This document shows positions 56,060-64,000 of a DNA stretch of 64,000 bases, one piece after another (the stretch's first letter is position 1; every line of letters starts with the position of its first letter). The notes beneath the pieces were generated by a model. The model worked only from the letters and a program-made list of their open reading frames with translations, was not told where the DNA came from and searched no databases. The stretch is from positions 1 to 64,000 of the forward strand of contig NZ_JAEAGR010000011.1 in NCBI RefSeq assembly GCF_015999265.1, in the 5' to 3' direction. A program made the position numbers and the translations under genes. The stretch comes from Mobilitalea sibirica. Lineage in GTDB: Bacteria; Bacillota; Clostridia; Lachnospirales; Lachnospiraceae.

Positions 56060-57448
56060 TTAGGATAAATAGTCGAATTTAATTCTTATGGTGGTTCCTT
56101 TCCCTTCCCTTGAATGAATGGATAATTGTGCGTTGTGAATATCTGCAATGTTTTTGCATATGGATAAACCTAAGCCGGCTCCACCGGTTTTTCTAGATCT
56201 TGACTTATCGACCCGAAAAAAAGGTTTTATTACTTGATCGATTTTATCTTCAGGTATGCCAATCCCATTATCCGATACTTCAATAACCGGTTTCGATGAC
56301 TCTTTATAAGCCCTGATATGAATTCGTCCACCCTCCGGCATAGCTTGTATACTGTTTTTAACCAGGTTACTCAGTAACATATGAATTAAGGTACGATCAA
56401 TGTGCAGATCGGTTAGATGGTTTTCGGTATTCCATTGTATGTTATGGTCTTTTAACATAACATCAAAGGTATCCTGTAGATCTGAAAGAAGATTATTCAC
56501 ATTCACTTTAGCTATGTCCGGTTTATGCTCCCTTGCCAAAGTGAGGGTCATGAGCTTTGTATAAATATCTTTCATTCTTCTTGCCTGGGTACGTATATTG
56601 CCAGCGGCCTTTATTCTCTGTTCCTCTGAGGCGTTGGCATTTTGTAAAAACTCGGCGTAGCCTTGAATGGAGGTAAGGGGTGTATTCATCTCATGGGATA
56701 AATCATCGATGAATATCTGAAGCTCTTTGGCTCTGTCTTTTAATTCCTGTGTTCTGTTTTCTACAGCAGATGCCATTTTATTAAAAGCAATTGCAAGATC
56801 GTTAAATTCATCCTTGGTACCGGGAATACGGACACTATAATCTCCTTGAGAGATAGAGACAGCGCCTTTTTGTAACAAATGGATGGGTCTGGTAATCCAT
56901 TTGGAATAAAGATACGAAAGTAGCCCTAGTAAAATCACCAATCCAAAGGATAGTAAAACGGTTAGGCGTATGCTTATTTCTCTTGCAGTATAGATTTCAT
57001 TAATTTCTCTCGCATAGAGAAATACAGTCTTTTGATCGACCGGTAAACCGGATACCATGATAAAATGCTTCCCATTCTCTTCAAAAACCTGAAGCATCTT
57101 TGTGTTTTCTTTTACCGATAACAATTTATCATAGGCGTCTTGTTCGATTTCGGTGAAACTATTATAAAGATATTGTCCATCCTTATAAAACATCAGATGG
57201 ATTCCCCTTTGGGCATAGTAGTTGCCATAACGATTAAGTAAAGTCACCATAGTATCAATAGAAGAAGCAGTGAAATCCATATTATTACCTATTGATGAGG
57301 TGATAAACTCAAATTCATTCAATGAACGGTCCTGCTCCTGCTTGAGATTGGATAAATGATTTCTATTTATGATAATAACAGAACTTACTAGTAGGGTGGT
57401 TAAAGATACCAGTAATATGCTTAAAAATATTCTGATCCAAAGCTTCAT
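56060..57448 (-). CDS. Sensor histidine kinase
   Basis: This 462-residue protein has two membrane helices (about residues 7-27 and 165-185) around an extracellular sensing region, a HAMP domain (KWITRPIHLLQKGAVSISQG), the phosphorylated His in DDLSHEMNTPLTSIQGY, and the ATPase boxes NLVKNSIQAMPEGG, VSDNGIGIPEDKI and GGAGLGLSICKNI. Its start overlaps the response regulator stop by four bases (ATGA). The signal is unknown. Confidence 0.95.
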   Translation of the reverse strand: MKLWIRIFLSILLVSLTTLLVSSVIIINRNHLSNLKQEQDRSLNEFEFITSSIGNNMDFTASSIDTMVTLLNRYGNYYAQRGIHLMFYKDGQYLYNSFTEIEQDAYDKLLSVKENTKMLQVFEENGKHFIMVSGLPVDQKTVFLYAREINEIYTAREISIRLTVLLSFGLVILLGLLSYLYSKWITRPIHLLQKGAVSISQGDYSVRIPGTKDEFNDLAIAFNKMASAVENRTQELKDRAKELQIFIDDLSHEMNTPLTSIQGYAEFLQNANASEEQRIKAAGNIRTQARRMKDIYTKLMTLTLAREHKPDIAKVNVNNLLSDLQDTFDVMLKDHNIQWNTENHLTDLHIDRTLIHMLLSNLVKNSIQAMPEGGRIHIRAYKESSKPVIEVSDNGIGIPEDKIDQVIKPFFRVDKSRSRKTGGAGLGLSICKNIADIHNAQLSIHSREGKGTTIRIKFDYLS

Positions 57449-58107
57449 TCCTTAGGAACCTCCAAACGATACCCGTATTTATATACGGTTTTTATCACAT
57501 TATCCCAATCCAGTTTTTTTCTTAGTCTTTGAATGTGCATATCAACGGTTCTGGTCTCACCCATATAATCATAACCCCATGCGGCTTCCAGCAATTGTTC
57601 CCTGGTTAATGCCAGGTTTCGGTTTTGTATGAGGATTTCCAATAGAGCAAATTCCTGAGCGGTAAGGTCTATCACCTGATTATCTTTATAAACTGCTCGT
57701 TCATCCAATCTTACTTCAACATCCTTGCAATGAAATATATCGTTGGAATTACCGCCTCTTCGCAGTACCACTTCAATTCTTGCTAATAATTCAAGTGTAT
57801 CGAAGGGCTTTATAATATAATCCTCTGCACCCAGCTTCAGACCTTTTACCCGATCCGTTAAGGAACTCTTAGCGGTAAGGAAAATGACCGGAATACGTTT
57901 ATCTTTAAATTTCTCTAAGAGACTAAAACCATCGATACCAGGCAACATAACATCCAAAAGGCAAAGATCAAAGCGATTTGATTTTACTGCTTCCAGGGCT
58001 TCGTATCCGTCAAAAGCCTGCACTCCGGTATGCCCCACCATAGTTAGATTCATATTGATTAAGTCGCTGATTGCTTCTTCATCTTCTACGATAAGTATGT
58101 GACCCAT
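57445..58107 (-). CDS. Response regulator, OmpR/PhoB family
   Basis: This 220-residue protein has a receiver domain with acidic pocket VEDEE, phospho-Asp in LCLLDVMLPGIDG, and VIFLTAKSS / DYIIKPFDTLEL, followed by a winged-helix output domain (LTAQEFALLEILIQNRN, RTVDMHIQRLRKKLDWD). It is the partner of the adjacent kinase. GGAGTCTT-like spacing precedes ATG 58107. Target genes are unknown. Confidence 0.96.
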   Translation of the reverse strand: MGHILIVEDEEAISDLINMNLTMVGHTGVQAFDGYEALEAVKSNRFDLCLLDVMLPGIDGFSLLEKFKDKRIPVIFLTAKSSLTDRVKGLKLGAEDYIIKPFDTLELLARIEVVLRRGGNSNDIFHCKDVEVRLDERAVYKDNQVIDLTAQEFALLEILIQNRNLALTREQLLEAAWGYDYMGETRTVDMHIQRLRKKLDWDNVIKTVYKYGYRLEVPKE

Positions 58108-58204
58108 AAGACTCCCTTCTATATTACATTGTAATTTTAATTTACTAGTATAAACTCATTGTATCACATTTTATATACTTGTACAGTGTGTCAAAATAAG
58201 AAGA

Positions 58205-58233
58205 CCCTGAAAAAGAATACATCTTTTTCAGGG
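58205..58233 (-). terminator. Terminator of the DUF3784 gene
   Basis: CCCTGAAAAAGA and TCTTTTTCAGGG form a 12-bp perfect stem in the gap between the response regulator and the DUF3784 gene. Confidence 0.75.
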
Positions 58234-58332
58234 AGTATGTGAAGCATTTAGAATGATACTACATATTTGCGATCGTCCTATATTTATAAAACAGAATTTA
58301 TACGCATATATAATGAAAGGACAAATAATTCG

Positions 58333-58662
58333 TTATTTACGAAATCGGGGATTAGTGAAAGCATAGATTGTACTTCCTATTGTAAGAATTACGATAATTA
58401 ATGTCATTAGAATTACTAACCATGTAATATCAAAAACACCTGCAATAATTGCCAGCACCACAAAAAATATCACTTGAAAGAGTAAGGAACCGTAAAATTG
58501 GCTTAATTTTGCAGCATCATATTCATCCTTCTTAGATTTGGGAAGTATAAGATATAATGATATAAGATTAGCGCCTTGTCCTGTTTTTAAATAAGCTCCA
58601 AGTAACAACATAATAATTAATATGGCACCACAGAAAACCAATCCTTCTAAGTCAAGGTTCAT
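58333..58662 (-). CDS. DUF3784 family membrane protein
   Basis: This protein of about 109 residues has three membrane helices and the DUF3784 signature after the first helix (KTGQGANLISLYLILPKSKK followed by DEYDAAKLSQFYG). The family is of unknown function and common in Firmicutes. ATG 58662 is set by AAGGAGGATTGAAT. It is part of the minus-strand block inserted between prmA and rsmE. Confidence 0.85.
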   Translation of the reverse strand: MNLDLEGLVFCGAILIIMLLLGAYLKTGQGANLISLYLILPKSKKDEYDAAKLSQFYGSLLFQVIFFVVLAIIAGVFDITWLVILMTLIIVILTIGSTIYAFTNPRFRK

Positions 58663-58948
58663 ATTCAATCCTCCTTGTTTTGCTTCATCTATACATAGAA
58701 TAGCATAACAAAGGGTTAGAATCATTAATATAAGATTAATTTTTGGAGGTTATTTGCAGCTCATCCAATAATAGTGAAATTAACGGTTGAACATATGTTC
58801 TTTTTGTAGTATAATATTGTAGGACTTAATATTAGATTTACAAATGTTTCATGTTATTTAATCTTTATAATTACTGACATTAAAATTTAGATAGCATATA
58901 AAATTATGTTATTCGTATAAATTAAATTAATAACCAAGGAGAACTCTC

Positions 58949-59689
58949 ATGCATCGTTTTTACGTTACACCGGAACAAATTCAAGGAGAAACCATTCTAA
59001 TTACCGGACCTGATGTCAATCATATAAAGAATGTTCTACGGATCAAACCGGGGGAGGAAATCGTAATTTGTAATGGACAAGGAAAAGATTGTTATTGTAT
59101 AATTAATAGAGTGTCCGAACGGGAAATTGAAGCAAAGATCAGTTCTGTCAAGGAGACAGAGACTGAACTAAAGACAAGAATTACTCTGTTTCAGGGATTA
59201 CCGAAAAAGGATAAGATGGAGCTGATTATTCAAAAGGCTGTGGAGCTTGGTGTTTATGAAATAGTTCCTGTTATGACCCATAGAACGGTTATAAAGCTGG
59301 AGGATAAGAAGAAAGAAGAGAAGAAACTGGAACGATGGCAGTCAATTGCTGAAAGTGCAGCGAAGCAGTCCGTTCGAGGGATCATTCCGAAGATTTTGCC
59401 GGTAATGTCTTACGGAGATGCTTTAAAAAAAGCGAAGGAGATGGATTTGGCTGTTATTCCCTATGAGAATGCGAAAGGGATACAGTATACCAAAGAAATC
59501 ATGCAAGACCTTATAAACCATAAAACCATAGGTGTGTTTATCGGACCGGAAGGGGGATTCGAAAAAACGGAGATAGAACTGGCAGGAGATCATAATATAA
59601 AGCCTATTACCCTTGGAAGAAGGATTTTACGGACGGAGACAGCCGGCTTTGCTGTATTATCCATGATGATGTTAAATTTAGAGGAATAG
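58949..59689 (+). CDS. rsmE: 16S rRNA (uracil(1498)-N(3))-methyltransferase
   Basis: This 246-residue SPOUT methyltransferase has LFQGLPKKDKMELIIQKAVE, the knot motifs VFIGPEGGFEKTEIELA and TLGRRILRTETAGFAVLSMM, and the N-terminal PUA-like region (HIKNVLRIKPGEEIVICNG). It methylates U1498 of 16S rRNA. AAGGAGAACTCTC precedes ATG 58949. Confidence 0.97.
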   Translation: MHRFYVTPEQIQGETILITGPDVNHIKNVLRIKPGEEIVICNGQGKDCYCIINRVSEREIEAKISSVKETETELKTRITLFQGLPKKDKMELIIQKAVELGVYEIVPVMTHRTVIKLEDKKKEEKKLERWQSIAESAAKQSVRGIIPKILPVMSYGDALKKAKEMDLAVIPYENAKGIQYTKEIMQDLINHKTIGVFIGPEGGFEKTEIELAGDHNIKPITLGRRILRTETAGFAVLSMMMLNLEE

Positions 59690-59761
59690 ATGTATCGTGG
59701 CATAGATATTATGAATGACTGCATAGAATAAGAAGGGTTATTTTATGGGAGGTAAGCGATA

Positions 59762-60565
59762 ATGGAAATACAACTCTGGAGAGAAATACTTGATCCATAC
59801 GGTTTGGCAGTGAATGAGTTGGTGGTAAAGTTTAACCATATTATTGAACAATATAAACATGTGGGAGCTTATTCACCGATTGAGCAGGTAACGGGCAGGG
59901 TAAAGACAATATCGAGTATCCTTGAAAAATCACAAAAGAAGAATATTGACCTTAAGAATTTTGAAGATAAAATTGAAGATATCGCCGGAATCCGTATCAT
60001 ATGTCAATTTGTTGAAGATATCTATAAAGTGGTTGATATTATAAAAAAACGGTCCGATATGAGAATAAAGAGTGAAAAAGATTATATCGATAATATGAAG
60101 AAAAGCGGATATCGTTCGTATCATATCACTGTTTATTATAATGTTGAAACCTTACAGGGTACAAGGGAACTTCAAGTGGAGATACAGATCCGAACGTTGG
60201 CAATGAATTTTTGGGCTACGATTGAACACTCTCTTCAATATAAGTATAAGCAGAATATGCCGGAGCACATAAGGGAGAGATTATCTTCCGCAGCAGAGGC
60301 GATTCTTATTCTTGATAGAGAGATGAGCGTAGTCCGTGATGAGATTATGGATGCACAGAATTCATTCACAATCAAGGCCAATATTGTTGCTGATATTTTG
60401 ACCAACATACAAAATCTTTATAAAGTTGCCAATAAACAGGAAGTAATACGGATACAAGATGAATTCTTTCGGATTTATCAGATTGGTGATAGGGAACAAT
60501 TAGAGCAGTTTAGTAAAGAGCTGGATATGATTTCGGAACGTTATCATGCTCAGAGCTTAAGATAA
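59762..60565 (+). CDS. Small alarmone synthetase (GTP pyrophosphokinase, RelQ/YjbM-like)
   Basis: This 267-residue protein consists of a RelA/SpoT synthetase domain: RVKTISSILEKSQKK, EDIAGIRIICQFVEDIYKVV, YRSYHITVYYNVE and EIQIRTLAMNFWATIEHSLQ. There is no HD hydrolase, TGS or ACT domain, so it makes but does not degrade (p)ppGpp. GGGAGGTAAGCGATA precedes ATG 59762. The symbol is not assigned because several subfamilies look alike. Confidence 0.93.
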   Translation: MEIQLWREILDPYGLAVNELVVKFNHIIEQYKHVGAYSPIEQVTGRVKTISSILEKSQKKNIDLKNFEDKIEDIAGIRIICQFVEDIYKVVDIIKKRSDMRIKSEKDYIDNMKKSGYRSYHITVYYNVETLQGTRELQVEIQIRTLAMNFWATIEHSLQYKYKQNMPEHIRERLSSAAEAILILDREMSVVRDEIMDAQNSFTIKANIVADILTNIQNLYKVANKQEVIRIQDEFFRIYQIGDREQLEQFSKELDMISERYHAQSLR

Positions 60566-60618
60566 TTCGCATATGTTTTCACGCAACCAAATTAACCAAT
60601 CTATATAAATAGAATTAA

Positions 60619-60636
60619 GTTCGCAAAGTTGCGAAC
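60619..60636. promoter_or_regulatory. 18-bp palindrome upstream of the rsmF-like gene
   Basis: GTTCGCAAAGTTGCGAAC is perfect apart from the central AG, enclosed by AATTAAG/CTTAATT (60613-60650). It could be an operator or part of a terminator for the alarmone synthetase gene. Confidence 0.4.
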
Positions 60637-60666
60637 GCGGTACCTTAATTTACATGAGCATCAGGT

Positions 60667-60705
60667 AATGGGGCTGTAGCATATCCATTATGCAGCAGCC
60701 CCATT
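60667..60705 (+). terminator. Strong hairpin before the rsmF-like gene
   Basis: AATGGGGCTG (60667-60676) and CAGCCCCATT (60696-60705) pair with an inner TAGCATA/TATGCAG stem. There is no T-run and the ribosome site is close, so it may be a leader structure instead. Confidence 0.5.
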
Positions 60706-60733
60706 AAGGAAGTCAAATAAACGGAGTGAGAGA

Positions 60734-62206
60734 ATGAATTTACCTAAATTATTTGAGGACAGAATGAGAAACCTTTTAGGGGATGAATATGAGGAGTATT
60801 TAAGTTGCTACCATAAACCGCATTTTGGCGGTTTGCGGGTTAATACTCTAAAATTAACTCCGGAGGAATTCGAGGATATCTGTCCTTTTTCCATTCAAAG
60901 AATACCATGGATTCAGAACGGATATTACTATGACACCGATATGCAGCCTGCTAAACATCCCTACTATTATGCGGGCTTATATTATATACAGGAACCCAGT
61001 GCCATGACACCGGCCAGTTTACTACCGATTGAGAAGGGGGATAAGGTACTGGATATCTGCGCTGCACCGGGAGGAAAGAGCACGGAGCTTGGTGCAAGGC
61101 TTGGAGGAGAAGGACTTCTGGTATCCAATGATATCAGCAATTCCAGAGCGAAAGCTCTGTTGAAAAACATTGAGCTTTTTGGTATTAGAAATGCATTAGT
61201 GTTAAGTGAAGCACCAAATAAACTTTATGATTATTTTCCGGAGTATTTTGATAAGATTTTAATTGATGCCCCTTGTTCAGGGGAAGGAATGTTTCGAAAA
61301 AGCCCTGCAATAATGAAAAATTGGGAGCAATATGGTGTGGAATACTATAATAAACTCCAGAAAGAGATTATTCATTTTGCAGCCAGAATGTTAAAACCGG
61401 GTGGTTATATGTTATATTCGACCTGTACTTTTTCACCGGAAGAAAATGAAGGAACCATATCGTATCTATTGGAGGAATTTCCGGAGTTTCGTGTGGTAAA
61501 TGCGATACCGGATGAAGCTACCTGCAAAAAATTAAATATATCTTATGATGGCTTTGATTATGGTAAGCCGGAATGGGTAAATGGAAAAAATGAACTAAAA
61601 AATTGTATCCGACTATGGCCCCACAGGATAGACGGGGAAGGTCATTTTATTGCTTTGTTAAAAAAAGACGGTGTATACAATGGGAAAACGACAGCTTCAG
61701 ATGCCGATGATAGGAATATACAAATGAAATCATACAAACAAACCGGATCGAAGAAGTCTGACAATATGATGTTATCGGAAGAAGCAATAGAATTTCTTGA
61801 TGATATTAAGCTAACAAATTTAATGTTCGATCCTTCCACCAATCCTCTTAAGAATTATGCGGTCCATAATGAAAAGGTTCATCTGATGCCGGCGGGGTTA
61901 CCGGATATTAAGGGTCTTCGTATCTTAAGGCAGGGCTTACTTTTAGGAGAGATGAAAAAACAGAGATTTGAACCTTCACAAGCCTTAGGAAGTTCTCTTA
62001 GAAAAAACGAATATGATAAAATAATTAATTTAGACAGCAAAGATATGGAAGCGATTAAATATCTAAAGTGTGAATCACTTAACCTAAACGAAGATTATAA
62101 GGATGGATGGTATTTAATCTGTGTAGATGGTTATTCTCTGGGTTGGGCTAAATTAACGAAAGGCAATTTTAAGAATAAATACCTTCCCGGTTGGCGATGG
62201 GTATAA
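60734..62206 (+). CDS. rsmF: RsmB/RsmF-type rRNA cytosine-C5 methyltransferase
   Basis: This 490-residue protein opens with LRVNTLK and IQEPSAMTPASLLPI, then the SAM and catalytic motifs VLDICAAPGGKSTELGARLG, LIDAPCSGEGMFRK and MLYSTCTFSPEENEG (both conserved Cys present). The C-terminal ~170 residues form the RsmF-type PUA-like RNA-binding extension. It makes 5-methylcytosine in 16S rRNA. CGGAGTGAGAG precedes ATG 60734. Confidence 0.93.
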   Translation: MNLPKLFEDRMRNLLGDEYEEYLSCYHKPHFGGLRVNTLKLTPEEFEDICPFSIQRIPWIQNGYYYDTDMQPAKHPYYYAGLYYIQEPSAMTPASLLPIEKGDKVLDICAAPGGKSTELGARLGGEGLLVSNDISNSRAKALLKNIELFGIRNALVLSEAPNKLYDYFPEYFDKILIDAPCSGEGMFRKSPAIMKNWEQYGVEYYNKLQKEIIHFAARMLKPGGYMLYSTCTFSPEENEGTISYLLEEFPEFRVVNAIPDEATCKKLNISYDGFDYGKPEWVNGKNELKNCIRLWPHRIDGEGHFIALLKKDGVYNGKTTASDADDRNIQMKSYKQTGSKKSDNMMLSEEAIEFLDDIKLTNLMFDPSTNPLKNYAVHNEKVHLMPAGLPDIKGLRILRQGLLLGEMKKQRFEPSQALGSSLRKNEYDKIINLDSKDMEAIKYLKCESLNLNEDYKDGWYLICVDGYSLGWAKLTKGNFKNKYLPGWRWV

Positions 62207-62367
62207 TATTCTAATCTATGAATAGAGTATTTCATAAAATAATATAAGAACAGTAACGAAAGTTATGGTTTGTGCAGTTAAATTAGTCAATACGATGATG
62301 GCTAATATAACTAACAATAATGATGTAAAAATTTCTATCATTTATTATGAACAAGGTTGGTAACAAT

Positions 62368-63093
62368 ATGTTAAAACAAATCAGGCTGGATAAATATCTT
62401 GCAGATATGGGGATAGGTACCAGAAGTGAATTAAAACTATGGATACGTAAAGGTAAAGTCAAGGTAAATGGTACTATATGTCCTAAGCCCGAATTTAAGA
62501 TTACAATCGATAATGATGAGGTATGCTTTGATGGTAAGGAGATAATCTATCAAAAGTATATGTATTATATGCTTCATAAGCCTGCAGGAGTTGTTTCGGC
62601 AACGATAGACAATGTGAATAGAACCGTACTTGATTTGATAACGGACAAGCAAGGTAAGGATCTGTTTCCTGTAGGTAGACTGGATAAGGATACGGAGGGA
62701 CTGTTGCTCATTACTAATGATGGTGAACTGGCGCATCAATTATTAGCACCGAGAAAACACGTGGACAAAACCTATTATGCGAAAGTCAGAGGTGAAGTCA
62801 CAGGGGAGGATATAAGAGCTTTTGAAGCAGGTGTTAATATTGGGGAGGATTATATTACTTTACCGGCAAAGCTTAATATCCTAAAGAGTGATTTTGTTTC
62901 TGAAGTGGAACTTACCATACAGGAAGGAAAATTTCATCAAGTGAAGCGGATGTTTGAAGCGGTTGGGAAAGAGGTTATATATCTGAAACGGATGAGCATG
63001 GGAGGGATATCTTTAGATCCTAAGTTAGCTCCAGGGGAATACAGATTATTAACGGAGAAAGAGATAGAACATCTTAAAAGTAATAACAAATAA
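62368..63093 (+). CDS. RsuA/RluB/RluF-family pseudouridine synthase
   Basis: This protein of about 241 residues has an N-terminal S4 RNA-binding domain (IRLDKYLADMGIGTRSELK, VKVNG) and the catalytic domain with YYMLHKPAGVVSATIDN, FPVGRLDKDTEGLLLITNDG (catalytic Asp) and EGKFHQVKRMFEAVG. The size fits RsuA-type enzymes that modify 16S rRNA. ATG 62368 has an AAGG site at a long distance; ATG 62347 is the alternative. Confidence 0.93.
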   Translation: MLKQIRLDKYLADMGIGTRSELKLWIRKGKVKVNGTICPKPEFKITIDNDEVCFDGKEIIYQKYMYYMLHKPAGVVSATIDNVNRTVLDLITDKQGKDLFPVGRLDKDTEGLLLITNDGELAHQLLAPRKHVDKTYYAKVRGEVTGEDIRAFEAGVNIGEDYITLPAKLNILKSDFVSEVELTIQEGKFHQVKRMFEAVGKEVIYLKRMSMGGISLDPKLAPGEYRLLTEKEIEHLKSNNK

Positions 63094-63263
63094 TAGATTA
63101 ATTGAAAAGAAATCAAAAATGACGGCTGATCAAAATTGCGATTTTTATTTAGATGATTAACAATATGTAAAAATGATGGATGTTGTTAACAGGAAATGAT
63201 ATTGGATACATTCGTTTGTTTCACTTAATTATTATACATGCAGAGAAAAGATAAGGAGAAATT

Positions 63264-63911
63264 ATGTTAAAAGACATAGATGCAGTAATTTTTGACTTGG
63301 ATGGCACACTGGTAGATTCTATGTGGATGTGGGAAAGTATTGATATTGAGTATTTAAATCGATACGGGATAGAGCTGCCGAAGGATCTGCAAAAATCCAT
63401 AGAAGGAATGAGCTTTTCAGAAACAGCGGTTTACTTTAAAAACAGATTTCAATTATTAGATAGTCTGGATCAGATAAAAAGCGATTGGAACAAGATGGCT
63501 TGGTATAAGTATGAGAACGAAGTACCAATCAAAGAAGGAGTGAAAGAATTCCTTGAATATCTTAAAGAGGAAGGAATTCCTGCAGGAATTGCTACAAGTA
63601 ATTCAAGAGAGTTGGTTGATTTAATCATCGAGAAGCATGGATTAAAGGAATATTTCAAATCTATAAGAACCTCTTGTGAGGTAGATAAGGGGAAACCGTC
63701 TCCGGATATTTATTTATTAGTAGCGAAGGATTTAGAGGTGAAACCGGAAAGATGTCTTGTATTCGAGGATGTTTTACAGGGGGTTATGGCCGGAAAGAAT
63801 GCGAACATGAAGGTATGTGCTGTTTACGATAAATATTCAGATAAAGATCAGGAACAGAAAAAAAGGCTTGCTGATTATTATGTACACAGTATGAAAGAGA
63901 TAGTATTATAG
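63264..63911 (+). CDS. HAD family hydrolase, beta-phosphoglucomutase/phosphatase-like
   Basis: This 215-residue protein has VIFDLDGTLVDSMWMWE (motif I nucleophile Asp), IATSNSRELVDLI (motif II), DKGKPSPDIYLLVA (Lys) and VFEDVLQGVMAGKNA (motif IV). The helical cap lies between residues 18 and about 85. These are phosphosugar phosphatases or mutases; the substrate is not known. AAGGAGAAATT precedes ATG 63264. The 63912-64000 end shows no gene. Confidence 0.93.
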   Translation: MLKDIDAVIFDLDGTLVDSMWMWESIDIEYLNRYGIELPKDLQKSIEGMSFSETAVYFKNRFQLLDSLDQIKSDWNKMAWYKYENEVPIKEGVKEFLEYLKEEGIPAGIATSNSRELVDLIIEKHGLKEYFKSIRTSCEVDKGKPSPDIYLLVAKDLEVKPERCLVFEDVLQGVMAGKNANMKVCAVYDKYSDKDQEQKKRLADYYVHSMKEIVL

Positions 63912-64000
63912 TAATATGTTTTCTGATGTATTTATGATTGTTTCTTTCGTAGACCTAACTTATTCGTTTACTATATAAAATAAAAAGATACCGATTAGGA

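Overview
The window looks like a chromosomal segment of an anaerobic, spore-forming, low-GC Firmicute, most likely a Lachnospiraceae-type clostridium. The basis is the pyruvate:ferredoxin oxidoreductase remnant, ferredoxins, germinant-receptor, gpr and spoIIP sporulation genes, strong GGAGG ribosome-binding sites, an AT-rich composition and conserved clostridial gene order. No phage, insertion sequence, CRISPR array or rRNA operon is visible. One tRNA (Ser, CGA) is present.

Layout. 1-12.2 kb: the 3' end of nifJ with a corrupted frame at the window edge, a small DUF6514-type gene, a four-gene germinant-receptor operon (A, C, a 62-residue two-helix protein, B), then mostly minus-strand genes (M23 peptidase, YetF-like membrane protein, GNAT, ferredoxin, metallophosphoesterase, DUF4474) and a flavin reductase. 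This stretch is rich in large palindromic intergenic elements. 12.4-18.9 kb: a DUF134 regulator with an Mrp/NBP35 ATPase, an ApbE / NusG-II / Gx-transporter group, thymidine kinase, an iron-sulfur protein and a 1-Cys peroxiredoxin. 19.2-24.8 kb: a complete BMP-type nucleoside ABC importer, interrupted between lipoprotein and ATPase genes by three 139-bp tandem repeats. 25-33.2 kb: an EamA transporter, a HAD phosphatase, a P-type ATPase behind what looks like a NiCo (czcD) riboswitch with an overlapping terminator, then an Rrf2 regulator and two cysteine/homocysteine synthesis genes.

33.6-44.2 kb: an amidase/SPOR-like protein apparently lacking the usual catalytic Glu; yicC-remA-rpoZ with gmk absent from its customary place; signal peptidase I, holA, tRNA-Ser, an exported YcdB/SLH protein; then rpsT divergent from gpr-spoIIP. 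44.4-54.9 kb: the conserved lepA-hemW-hrcA-grpE-dnaK-dnaJ-prmA heat-shock and translation block, with a CIRCE operator before hrcA. 55-58.7 kb: a minus-strand block (lipoprotein, histidine kinase, response regulator, DUF3784 protein) splits prmA from rsmE. 58.9-64 kb: rsmE, a small alarmone synthetase, an RsmF-type methyltransferase, an RsuA-type pseudouridine synthase and a HAD hydrolase.

The items most worth follow-up are the branched DNA/RNA element at 7391-7713, the inverted homologous palindromes at 5718-5930 and 17778-17929, the NiCo riboswitch linked to a P2-like ATPase with a non-standard ion-site motif, the 139-bp triplication inside the nucleoside transporter locus, and the missing gmk. 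All functional calls come from reading the sequence and remembered family features; no database search was run.
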